Source: Chloroflexota bacterium (GTDB taxonomy: Bacteria > Chloroflexota > Anaerolineae > JACRMK01). From it: DNA of 8,447 nucleotides. A model generated the notes under the pieces. That model ran no database searches, was not told where the DNA came from, and worked only from the letters and a program-made list of their open reading frames with translations. This document shows positions 1 to 5,590 of the stretch, piece after piece. Made by a program: the position numbers and the translations under genes. The stretch lies in NCBI GenBank assembly GCA_016200765.1, contig JACQEC010000165.1, positions 1-8,447 of the forward strand, read 5' to 3'. Each line of letters begins with the position of its first letter. Within the stretch, counting starts at the first letter, position 1.

Positions 1-1319
1 CTGATGATGATGTCCTTCTTGCGGTCGCGCAACTCGATGTAGCCGTCGGGGTGCACGACGCCCACGTCGCCGCTGTGGAACCAGCCGCCCTCAAACGCTT
101 TGGCGGTCGCCTCCGGCTGGTGGAAGTAGCCCTGCATCACGTTGTTGCCCTGCATCACCACCTCGCCCAGCGTCGCGCCGTCGGCGGGCACGTCGTTCAT
201 CTCGCCGTCCACCACCCGCAGGCCGCCCGCGTGCACGTAGGACACGCCCTGCCGCGCCTTCAGCCGCGCCCGCTGTTCGGCGGACAGTGTGTCCCACTCC
301 GCGTGCCACTCGCAGATGCTGTGCGGGCCGTAAGTCTCGGTCAGGCCATAGACATGGGTGATCTGCGCGCCGAGCGATTCGACCATCTGGATCAGCGTGG
401 GTGAAGGCGGCGCGCCGGCGGTAGTGATGCGTAGCGGGCGCGTCAGGCGCAGGTCGGCGATGGCCGGGTGGTTGGTCAGCAGAATCAGCACCGTCGGCGC
501 GGCGCAGAAGTGGCTGACGCGCTCCTCGGCGATGAGGCGCACGACGGCTGGCGGGTCCATGCGGCGCAGGCAGAGGTGCGTGCCGGCCATCGCGGTCACG
601 CCCCAGGTGAAGCACCAGCCGTTGCAATGGAACATCGGCAGAGTCCACAGATAGACGGTGTCGGGGGTGAGGCCGATTTCGAGGCATTGGCCCAGCGCGT
701 TCAGCGCCGCGCCGCGGTGCGAATACATCACGCCCTTGGGGCGGCCGGTCGTGCCGCTGGTGTAGTTGATGCTGATCGTGTCGTCCTCGCCGGCGGTGAT
801 CGCGATGGGTGCAGGACTGCCGCCCATCAGGAACGCTTCGTAGTCCAGCCCGGAGCCATCCTGCGACCCGCCCGGACTGGCGGCCTGCCTGTCTATGATG
901 GGGATCATGCGTTGTAGCGCCGGCGCTCTGCCAACGAACGGCGCGACCAGCGGTGCCAGCTCGGTATCCATGAACAAGAGGCGCGCGCCGGAGTGTTCGA
1001 GAATGTACGCGATCTCCTCGCCGTTGAGGCGCGTATTGATGGCGACCAGCACCGCGCCCGCCAGCGGCACACCAAAATGCGCCTCCAACAGCGGCGGCGT
1101 GTTCGGGCACAAGAACGCCACGCGGTCGCCGCGCTCCACACCGGCGGCCGCCAGCGCGCTCGCCAAGCGGTTCACGCGCTCCGCGAACTGGCGGTAGGTA
1201 TAGCGCAGGCCGCCGTAGATGACGGCCGTTTTATCGGGGAAGACCCTGGCGCTGCGCGCCAGATAGGTTAAAGGGGTCAGGGCTTCGTGCCAGACGGGAT
1301 AGAACGCATCGCTGTTCAT
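1..1319 (-). CDS. Acyl-CoA synthetase (AMP-forming), N-terminal 439 residues, runs off window
   Basis: Adenylate-forming enzyme that activates a carboxylic (probably fatty) acid with ATP and joins it to CoA. The frame is open from ATG 1319-1317 to the left edge without a stop, so the C-terminus is missing. Motifs in order: the phosphate-binding loop YTSGTTGRPKG at residues 186-196; PMFHCNGWCFTWG, a stretch typical of the medium/long-chain acyl-CoA ligase branch; the A5 motif YGLTET at 324-329; and near the edge GDVGVVHPDGY followed by RDRKKD (431-436), the A8 hinge. Family members are about 530-545 residues, so about 100 residues lie outside, including the C-terminal catalytic lysine. AAGGAG at 1333-1328 lies 8 nt from the start. 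The chain length used cannot be told from this sequence. The gene is divergent from the 1517 gene. No frameshift was seen in the visible part. Confidence 0.93.
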   Translation of the reverse strand, partial: MNSDAFYPVWHEALTPLTYLARSARVFPDKTAVIYGGLRYTYRQFAERVNRLASALAAAGVERGDRVAFLCPNTPPLLEAHFGVPLAGAVLVAINTRLNGEEIAYILEHSGARLLFMDTELAPLVAPFVGRAPALQRMIPIIDRQAASPGGSQDGSGLDYEAFLMGGSPAPIAITAGEDDTISINYTSGTTGRPKGVMYSHRGAALNALGQCLEIGLTPDTVYLWTLPMFHCNGWCFTWGVTAMAGTHLCLRRMDPPAVVRLIAEERVSHFCAAPTVLILLTNHPAIADLRLTRPLRITTAGAPPSPTLIQMVESLGAQITHVYGLTETYGPHSICEWHAEWDTLSAEQRARLKARQGVSYVHAGGLRVVDGEMNDVPADGATLGEVVMQGNNVMQGYFHQPEATAKAFEGGWFHSGDVGVVHPDGYIELRDRKKDIII

Positions 1320-1355
1320 GCGTGGGGCTCCTTATGTCAATCCATCATGGCCGCG

Positions 1356-1385
1356 AGTTTAGCGCATTTGCGCGGGGGATGTCAA
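1356..1385 (-). promoter_or_regulatory. Sigma70-type promoter of the acyl-CoA synthetase gene with palindrome in the spacer
   Basis: On the minus strand TTGACA (1385-1380, perfect -35) is followed after 18 nt by TAAACT (1361-1356, 4 of 6 matches to TATAAT). Transcription would start near 1349, giving a leader of about 30 nt that includes the AAGGAG ribosome site. The spacer holds GCGCAAATGCGC (1373-1362), a palindrome with 5-bp arms around AA. Its place between the two boxes is where a repressor could block RNA polymerase. The boxes are seen directly; operator function is inferred. Confidence 0.6.
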
Positions 1386-1516
1386 CCGCCCCGGAGCCAA
1401 ACGGGCAAACCGGCCCCTTCTCCCCGTGGTACTTTTGTCCTGTAACGAATGGGGCTGGCACTGCGTTATTCATCGTAGAAGTCGAGTCAATTCAATCCAT
1501 TTACGGGAGGTGGATT

Positions 1517-2101
1517 ATGATGGTCAAACTCGTTCAGACGGCCGCCGGATTTGGCACGGTGTTGTTTCTGGCCGCTACGGCAGCCCTGGCCTCGCCTGAC
1601 GCCGTTGCTCACGACAGCGCCGGCGCCGGGACGACAGCCAGCACAACGATCACCAGCACCGTTCATTTCACCGGCGAGGTGCGAATTGCGCTGGCTCTGG
1701 CCAAAATCTTCAACGTGAAGGTTGAAGATGTGACGGAAGTGCGCGCTCAAGGCTTCGGCTGGGGAGAGGTCTTCACGATTTTCGCCCTCTCCAGGGCAAG
1801 CGGAAAAACGACAGCCGAAATCATCAGCCTGCGCCAGCAAGGTCTGGGCTGGGGCGAACTGATGATCCAGTTGGGGCTCAAGCGGGGCAAGCCGGAAGAT
1901 CGCGGCCAGTCAGTCAAGTCGGACAAACAATCGGCGCCCGGCGGCTCGTCAGCCCGCAAGCCGGATCCGGCCAAGCAACGCTCATCCGAAGACGAGGATC
2001 ACCACGATGCTGATCAGGGTCAGGGCAAAGACAGCGGCGCGCGAAGCAATCACGGCTTGCATCTTGGCCTCGGCCTGACGACATCCATCAGTTCTCGCTA
2101 G
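1517..2101 (+). CDS. Exported protein of unknown function with two GWGE repeats
   Basis: I do not recognise a named family. The frame is open from 1322, but the start is placed at ATG 1517 because GGAGG (1506-1510) lies 6 nt before it and the product then begins with a signal peptide: K4, a hydrophobic stretch around residues 9-24, and a cleavage-like ALA-S at 23-26. ATG 1520 is also possible. The mature 194-codon product has a Thr/Ser-rich linker (37-49) and then two related helical-looking units. These are centred on VRAQGFGWGEV (75-85) and LRQQGLGWGEL (105-115), 30 residues apart. From about residue 124 the tail is polar, charged and rich in K, D, H, Q and S, so it is probably disordered. 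It is a single-gene unit: divergent neighbour on the left, strong terminator on the right. No convincing promoter was found in 1386-1505. An extracytoplasmic location is inferred. Confidence 0.75.
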   Translation: MMVKLVQTAAGFGTVLFLAATAALASPDAVAHDSAGAGTTASTTITSTVHFTGEVRIALALAKIFNVKVEDVTEVRAQGFGWGEVFTIFALSRASGKTTAEIISLRQQGLGWGELMIQLGLKRGKPEDRGQSVKSDKQSAPGGSSARKPDPAKQRSSEDEDHHDADQGQGKDSGARSNHGLHLGLGLTTSISSR

Positions 2102-2161
2102 GCGAGCCTGTAGGGCTTCGCAGTCTCCTCCGTAGCGACAACCGCATCGTCAATGACGACC

Positions 2162-2194
2162 GACCCATCCAATGTCCGGATGGGTCTTTTTTTT
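2162..2194 (+). terminator. Rho-independent terminator of the GWGE-repeat gene
   Basis: GACCCATCC (2162-2170) pairs perfectly with GGATGGGTC (2178-2186) across a 7-nt loop, and eight T residues (2187-2194) follow directly. It is 60 nt past the stop codon at 2101 and insulates the rpsB promoter downstream. Confidence 0.92.
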
Positions 2195-2200
2195 GCGACG

Positions 2201-2223
2201 CGGCCCGGCAGGTCGTCGGGCCG
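2201..2223. repeat. 7-bp perfect inverted repeat in gene-free region
   Basis: CGGCCCG (2201-2207) and CGGGCCG (2217-2223) are perfect inverted arms with a 9-nt loop, just after the terminator. No T-run follows, so it is not itself an intrinsic terminator. Nothing else was found between 2224 and 2298. Confidence 0.4.
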
Positions 2224-2298
2224 ATGTTGTTTCAGCGGCGCTGGGTGACCGCCCAAGCGATTGTTGCGAAATCTGGTGCCCAAGAGCGTCGCCAAACC

Positions 2299-2316
2299 GT
2301 TCAACAGCCGTTGAAC
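2299..2316. promoter_or_regulatory. Inverted repeat upstream of the rpsB promoter, possible operator
   Basis: GTTCAAC (2299-2305) and GTTGAAC (2310-2316) form a perfect 7-bp inverted repeat around AGCC. It ends 26 nt before the -35 box of the rpsB promoter and has no T-tract. Its position suits an activator or repressor site, but no protein is implied by the sequence. Confidence 0.35.
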
Positions 2317-2342
2317 TGTCACCCTCAAACCCTCGGGCTGAT

Positions 2343-2371
2343 TTGGCCTTCCCCGCCGCCTATTGTATAAT
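2343..2371 (+). promoter_or_regulatory. Sigma70-type promoter of the rpsB-tsf-pyrH-frr cluster
   Basis: TTGGCC (2343-2348, 4 of 6 matches to TTGACA) and a perfect TATAAT (2366-2371) are separated by 17 nt. Transcription should start near 2378, about 100 nt before the rpsB start codon, leaving a leader that contains the hairpin at 2417-2448. Confidence 0.75.
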
Positions 2372-2416
2372 CTTCTTTCGGTAACTATCTCAATCTCACA
2401 CACCCCCGCTTAGTGA

Positions 2417-2470
2417 CCTTGTGCGCCGCAACACGGCGCGCGACAAGGGTGGAGGACACAACAAGGGAGG
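2417..2470 (+). promoter_or_regulatory. Structured rpsB leader with two alternative pairings, candidate autoregulatory element
   Basis: CCTTGT plus GCGCCG (2417-2428) pair with CGGCGC (2434-2439) and ACAAGG (2443-2448) around a CAACA loop, with a GCG bulge on the 3' side. A second ACAAGG (2461-2466) overlaps the rpsB ribosome site GGGAGG (2465-2470). CCTTGT could pair with this copy instead and hide the site. S2 is known to repress its own message in some bacteria through a leader structure. Whether this unrelated-looking leader does so is inference. Confidence 0.45.
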
Positions 2471-2477
2471 AATTGGT

Positions 2478-3350
2478 ATGGCCGTTACATCCATGAAGTC
2501 GTTGTTGGAGGCCGGCGTTCACTTCGGCCACAAGACCGGCCGCTGGAACCCGAAGATGCGGTCGTTTATCTTCACCGAGCGCAACAGCGTCCACATCATT
2601 GACCTGCAACAGACGATGACCCGCCTCGAAAAGGCGTACGACGTAGTGCGCGAGACGGTAACGCGCGGCGGGGTCGTCTTGTTCGTCGGCACCAAAAAGC
2701 AGGCGCAGGAGATCATTGCCACCGAAGCCACGCGCGCCGCTATGCCGTATGTCAGCCAGCGCTGGCTGGGCGGCACGCTGACCAACTTTCAGACTATCCG
2801 CAAGCGCATTGACTACTTGCTAAACCTCGAAACGCGCAAACAGATGGGCGACCTTGAGCGCTTGATCAAGAAGGAGCAGTTGGTGCTCCAACGGGAGATG
2901 GACCGCCTCAACATCCGGCTGGGCGGCATCAAGACCCTGACCAAAGCGCCCGATATGCTCTTCATCGTGGACACACGCCGCGAGGAATTGGCGGTTAAAG
3001 AGGCCAGGGCCTTGAAGATTCCGATCGTCGCTATGGTGGACACCAACTCGGACCCCGACCCGATTGACTATGCGATCCCGGCCAACGACGACGCTATCCG
3101 CGCTGTCCAACTGCTGACCAGCAAGATGGCCGATGCCTGCATCGAGGGAAACCAACTGCGCGCGGCCGCCGCCGCGGAGCGCGACCGCGAAGCGGAGGCG
3201 AAAGCCACGGCGGTGCACGTGTTTGAGCCTGATGCGGACGAGGAGGCCGAGCCGTCCGCGGACTCTATGGCCGAGCCCGTCGCAGGCGAGGCATATGTCC
3301 ACGGTCAGGTCTTTGAACCAGACCCCGAAGACGTAGCCGACGATCTATAA
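2478..3350 (+). CDS. rpsB: Small ribosomal subunit protein uS2 with acidic C-terminal extension
   Basis: Component of the 30S subunit, bound late in assembly and needed to recruit S1 or equivalent mRNA contacts. The S2 core is clear: MKSLLEAGVHFGHKTGRWNP near the N-terminus, then FVGTKKQAQE, RWLGGTLTNFQTIRKR, PDMLFIVDTRRE and VAMVDTNSDPDPIDYAIPAND. The start is ATG 2478, with GGGAGG at 2465-2470, 7 nt upstream. In-frame codons upstream fall in the leader hairpin and are not conserved S2 sequence. The product is 290 residues, against about 240-270 for typical S2. From about residue 228 the extra tail is Ala/Glu/Asp-rich and carries VFEPD twice, at 248-252 and 278-282, exactly 30 residues apart. 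It is first in the cluster with tsf, the usual bacterial pairing. The stop codon lies 2 nt before a heptamer repeat element. Confidence 0.97.
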   Translation: MAVTSMKSLLEAGVHFGHKTGRWNPKMRSFIFTERNSVHIIDLQQTMTRLEKAYDVVRETVTRGGVVLFVGTKKQAQEIIATEATRAAMPYVSQRWLGGTLTNFQTIRKRIDYLLNLETRKQMGDLERLIKKEQLVLQREMDRLNIRLGGIKTLTKAPDMLFIVDTRREELAVKEARALKIPIVAMVDTNSDPDPIDYAIPANDDAIRAVQLLTSKMADACIEGNQLRAAAAAERDREAEAKATAVHVFEPDADEEAEPSADSMAEPVAGEAYVHGQVFEPDPEDVADDL

Positions 3351-3352
3351 TT

Positions 3353-3470
3353 GGGAATAGGGAGTAGGAAGTAGGGATTAGGGAGTAAGGCTGTTTCTGG
3401 GCCTCTGGCCGCCGTCGTTGCGCCTCCGGTTGCTGTCGTTGCCATCCCCTACTCCCTACTCCTTACTCCC
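3353..3470. repeat. Heptamer-armed foldback element, copy 1 (rpsB-tsf gap)
   Basis: The left arm is five 7-nt units: GGGAATA, GGGAGTA, GGAAGTA, GGGATTA, GGGAGTA (3353-3387). The right arm is three inverted units: TACTCCC, TACTCCT, TACTCCC (3450-3470). The core begins CTGTTTCTGGGCC at 3391 and matches copy 2 at 37 of 39 positions (3391-3429 against 5501-5539). The core also holds a near-direct repeat, GCCGTCGTTGC and GCTGTCGTTGC. The arms should fold into a long hairpin. There is no coding capacity or target-site duplication that I can see. It resembles MITE- or REP-like dispersed repeats and the heptamer arrays common in cyanobacteria and Chloroflexota. It fills almost the whole gap between the two genes. 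Confidence 0.85.
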
Positions 3471-3486
3471 CCGTTGAGGAGTCATG

Positions 3487-4080
3487 ATGGACATTAGCAC
3501 CGAGATGGTCAAGGAACTGCGCACGCGCACCGGCGCGGGCGTCCTCGATAGCAAAAAGGCTTTGCAAGATACCGCAGGCAATATGGAGCGCGCGGCCACA
3601 CTCCTGCGCGAAAAGGGGCTGGCGCGGGCCGCGAAGAAGGCCGACCGCGAGGCCAAAGAGGGCTTGATCGAAGCCTATACCCACGCCGGCGGGCGCGTCG
3701 CCGTGATGGTCGAGGTCAACTGCGAGACCGACTTTGTGGCGCGCACGCCCGACTTCAAGGCGCTGGCGCACGATCTCGCCTTGCAGGTGGCGGCGACCGA
3801 CCCGCGCTACGTGCAGGCCGCCGACGTGCCCGCCGAGGTGCTCGAAGCCGAGCGCAACGCCTACCGCGCGCTGATGGCCGATGAGAAGAAGCCCGCGCAC
3901 GTGATGGACAAGATCATCGAGGGCAAGCTCAAGAAGTTCTATGAGGAAAAATGCCTGCTAAGCCAGCCGTTCATCAAAGACCCGAACCTGACCGTCGCCG
4001 ACCTGATCAAACAGGCCATCGCCAAGCTCGGCGAAAACATTCAAGTGCGCCGCTTCGTCCGCTACAAACTCGGCGAATAG
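3487..4080 (+). CDS. tsf: Elongation factor Ts (short form)
   Basis: Guanine-nucleotide exchange factor that regenerates EF-Tu-GTP in the cytoplasm. The N-terminal UBA-like domain carries RTRTGAGVLDSKKAL (12-26). The core carries VNCETDFVAR (77-86), whose Thr-Asp-Phe-Val stretch is the EF-Tu G-domain contact in known EF-Ts. At 197 residues it is the compact type with one core subdomain, as in Thermus, cyanobacteria and Chloroflexota, not the 283-residue E. coli form. Two ATGs are adjacent (3484 and 3487). I chose 3487 because GAGGAG (3476-3481) is 5 nt away, against 2 nt for the first; 3484 would add one Met. Right-arm units of the repeat element end 6 nt before the ribosome site and contain CTCC, complementary to GGAG, so folding of the element could affect initiation here. 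Confidence 0.96.
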   Translation: MDISTEMVKELRTRTGAGVLDSKKALQDTAGNMERAATLLREKGLARAAKKADREAKEGLIEAYTHAGGRVAVMVEVNCETDFVARTPDFKALAHDLALQVAATDPRYVQAADVPAEVLEAERNAYRALMADEKKPAHVMDKIIEGKLKKFYEEKCLLSQPFIKDPNLTVADLIKQAIAKLGENIQVRRFVRYKLGE

Positions 4081-4101
4081 CGCGGCCCATCGCATCATCC
4101 G

Positions 4102-4161
4102 ACTGGGTCACTCGGCCACTCGGTCAGTTCTGACCCGGTGAGCCGGTGACCCAGTTTTGTT
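4102..4161 (+). repeat. Octamer-armed hairpin with T-tract between tsf and pyrH, possible attenuator
   Basis: ACTGGGTCAC (4102-4111) pairs perfectly with GTGACCCAGT (4146-4155). Pairing continues imperfectly inward to TCAG/CTGA around 4124-4133, giving arms of about 26 nt. Each arm is built from 8-nt units: GGTCACTC, GGCCACTC, GGTCAGTT on the left and, on the opposite strand, GGGTCACC, GGCTCACC on the right. TTTTGTT (4155-4161) follows the stem. This is the geometry of a weak intrinsic terminator inside an operon, 48 nt before pyrH. It shares no sequence with the GGGAGTA elements. Confidence 0.65.
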
Positions 4162-4208
4162 AGAGCGCCGCAGTCCGGTGGCCAATTCTTTGTGAGAATC
4201 GGAGAGTG

Positions 4209-4922
4209 ATGCCTGACTTGAAATATCACCGTATCCTGCTCAAGCTGGGAGGCGAAGCGCTGGCGGGTGAAGGCGGTTTCGGCATCAAGCCGGAACGCGC
4301 CAGCGGCCTCGCGCAGGTCATCAAGGGCGTCGTCGGCTTGGGTGTGCAGATGGCGATTGTCATCGGGTCGGGCAACATCTGGCGCGGCAAGGATGGCGCG
4401 GCGCTGGGCATGGATCGCGCGCGCGCCGACCACATCGGCATGTTAGCCACCGTGATGAACACGCTGGCCCTGCAGGACGCGCTGGATCACGCCGGGGTCG
4501 AGTCGCGCGCGCAGACGGCGATTGAAATGCGCGCAGTGGCCGAGCCGTACATCCGCGGGCGCGCCATCCGCCATCTGGAGAAGGGGCGCGTGGTGATCTT
4601 CGGCGCCGGCATCGGCAACCCCTACTTCACCACGGACACCGCTGGCGCCCTGCGCGCCAAAGAAATCAACGCCGAGATACTGATCAAGGCGACCAAAGTG
4701 GACGCGATCTACACCGCAGACCCGCAGACCCATCCCGATGCGCTCAAATTTGAATCGCTCACCTACATGGAGGCGCTGAACCTGCGCGTGGGGGTGATGG
4801 ACGTCACGGCCATCTCGCTGTGCATGGAGAACCACCTGCCGATCTGTGTGGTGGACTTGTGGGAGCCGGCGAGCATCGAGAAGGTCGTGCGCGGCGAGAA
4901 AATTGGAACGATGGTCTATTAA
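4209..4922 (+). CDS. pyrH: UMP kinase
   Basis: Phosphorylates UMP to UDP with ATP; the bacterial hexameric amino-acid-kinase type, in pyrimidine nucleotide synthesis. Motifs: ILLKLGGEAL (9-18; most members have KLSGE, so Ser is replaced by Gly14), GSGNIWRG (53-60; usually GGGN, here Ser54), RADHIGMLATVMN (72-84) with the UMP-contacting Asp74, GNPYFTTDTA (136-145), and the ATP-side KVDAIYTADP. The length is 237 residues, normal for PyrH. The start is ATG 4209, with GGAG at 4201-4204. GTG 4206 is in frame but only 1 nt from that site. It lies between tsf and frr as in many bacteria; frr follows after 18 nt, so the two are probably co-transcribed. Confidence 0.97.
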   Translation: MPDLKYHRILLKLGGEALAGEGGFGIKPERASGLAQVIKGVVGLGVQMAIVIGSGNIWRGKDGAALGMDRARADHIGMLATVMNTLALQDALDHAGVESRAQTAIEMRAVAEPYIRGRAIRHLEKGRVVIFGAGIGNPYFTTDTAGALRAKEINAEILIKATKVDAIYTADPQTHPDALKFESLTYMEALNLRVGVMDVTAISLCMENHLPICVVDLWEPASIEKVVRGEKIGTMVY

Positions 4923-4940
4923 GATAAGGAGGCACGCACC

Positions 4941-5417
4941 ATGATCAAGGATTTGCTCAAAGAAGAAGAAACCAAGATGAAGAAGGCTATCGAATCCCTG
5001 AAACACGATTTCCAGGCCATTCGCACCGGGCGCGCCTCGCCCGCGCTGGTCGAGCAGTTGCCCGTCGAGGCCTACGAAACCACCTCGCCGCTCATCCAAC
5101 TCGCCACCATCTCTGCGCCGGATGCGCGACTGCTGACGATTCGCCCGTTTGACGCCAGCGTGATGCCCAATATCGAAAAGGCCATCCTGAAGTCCGGGCT
5201 GGGCCTCACGCCCAGCAACGACGGCAAGCTGATTCGCCTGCCGATCCCGCAATTGACGGAGGAGCGCCGCCGCGAACTGGTCAAGCGCGTGCACAAGCGC
5301 GTCGAGGAGGCGCACATCGCCATCCGCAACATCCGCCACCACGCGCTGGACGACCTGAAGGAGTGGGAGAAGGAGAAATTAGGTTTATCGTCGTCGCCGA
5401 CGAAGCGGGCGCGCTGA
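4941..5417 (+). CDS. frr: Ribosome recycling factor, C-terminus apparently lost by frameshift/deletion
   Basis: RRF splits the post-termination ribosome together with EF-G. The strong site TAAGGAGG (4925-4932) is 8 nt from ATG 4941. Family blocks are clear to residue 146: AIRTGRASPALVEQLPVEAY, IEKAILKSGLGLTPSNDGK, IRLPIPQLTEERRRELVK and RNIRHHALDD. Residues run in step with E. coli RRF numbering, so R129 and R132 are kept, but the usual Arg-Asp at 133-134 is His-His. After K146 the frame reads LGLSSSPTKRAR and stops at 158; the family is about 185 long. The proper C-terminal tail exists in another frame (5381-5443). The lost stretch corresponds to 147-165, the turn and start of the last long helix of domain I. 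It is either an assembly error or a real lesion; RRF is essential in bacteria where tested. It is the last gene of the cluster and convergent with tupC. Confidence 0.9.
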   Translation: MIKDLLKEEETKMKKAIESLKHDFQAIRTGRASPALVEQLPVEAYETTSPLIQLATISAPDARLLTIRPFDASVMPNIEKAILKSGLGLTPSNDGKLIRLPIPQLTEERRRELVKRVHKRVEEAHIAIRNIRHHALDDLKEWEKEKLGLSSSPTKRAR

Positions 5418-5443
5418 AAGAAAAAGAAGTCATGGACATCTAG
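5379..5443 (+). pseudogene. frr: Out-of-frame 3' end of frr
   Basis: Read in the frame beginning at 5381, this stretch encodes RFIVV then ADEAGALKEKEVMDI and a TAG at 5441-5443. That is a good match in length (20 residues) and character to the end of RRF proteins (E. coli 166-185). It is offset by -1 from the upstream frr frame. Codon K146 ends at 5378 and the tail starts at 5381, so 2 nt stand where about 57 would be expected. Confidence 0.75.
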
Positions 5444-5448
5444 CCGCG

Positions 5449-5590
5449 GGGAGTAGGAAGTAGGGAGTAGGAAGTAGGGAGTAGGAAGTAGGGAGTAGGG
5501 CTGTTTCTGGGCCTCCGGCCGCCTTCGTTGCGCCTCCGGAGGCGTTGCCACCCCTTACTCCTTACTCCATAATCCCTACTCCCTACTCTT
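5449..5590. repeat. Heptamer-armed foldback element, copy 2 (frr-tupC convergent gap)
   Basis: The left arm is seven units alternating GGGAGTA and GGAAGTA (5449-5497). The core (5501 on) starts CTGTTTCTGGGCC as in copy 1. The right arm is five inverted units: TACTCCT, TACTCCA, TAATCCC, TACTCCC, TACTCTT (5556-5590). The core contains a perfect 12-bp palindrome, GCCTCCGGAGGC (5532-5543), which is degenerate in copy 1. Copy 2 is about 4 nt shorter than copy 1 between the shared 39 nt and CGTTGCCA. The element lies between two converging genes and could end transcription from both sides. It overlaps the last codons of tupC. Confidence 0.88.

Noticed and set aside
91..1110. 339-codon open frame on the minus strand
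   Set aside because: Out of frame with the acyl-CoA synthetase, which has all its family motifs; the product is Arg/Ala/Gly-rich with no domain, typical of a high-GC shadow.
1335..1340. Second TTGACA on the minus strand close to the acyl-CoA synthetase start
   Set aside because: Too near the start codon (1319) to serve as a -35 box for a message that keeps the ribosome site.
1455..1471. CTGGCAC-like sigma54 -24 box
   Set aside because: The -12 GC element is absent at the required spacing.
1322..1516. N-terminal extension of the GWGE-repeat gene
   Set aside because: Would bury the signal peptide and ignore the good ribosome site at 1506-1510; the region is intergenic in character.
2098..2403. 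101-codon minus-strand frame in the gene-free gap
   Set aside because: Runs antisense through the terminator and rpsB promoter, with no ribosome site or recognisable domain.
3353..3470. CRISPR array
   Set aside because: Units are 7 nt, directly adjacent and without spacers; no cas genes are nearby.
4443..5342. 299-codon open frame antisense to pyrH and frr
   Set aside because: Spans two convincing genes on the other strand and resembles no family; a shadow of high-GC codon use.
5072..5551. Minus-strand frame with a YSLLPTPYFLLPTSYS-like peptide
   Set aside because: The periodic peptide is the heptamer array translated; a 7-nt unit reads through all frames. The rest is antisense to frr. Such peptides are recurrent false genes.
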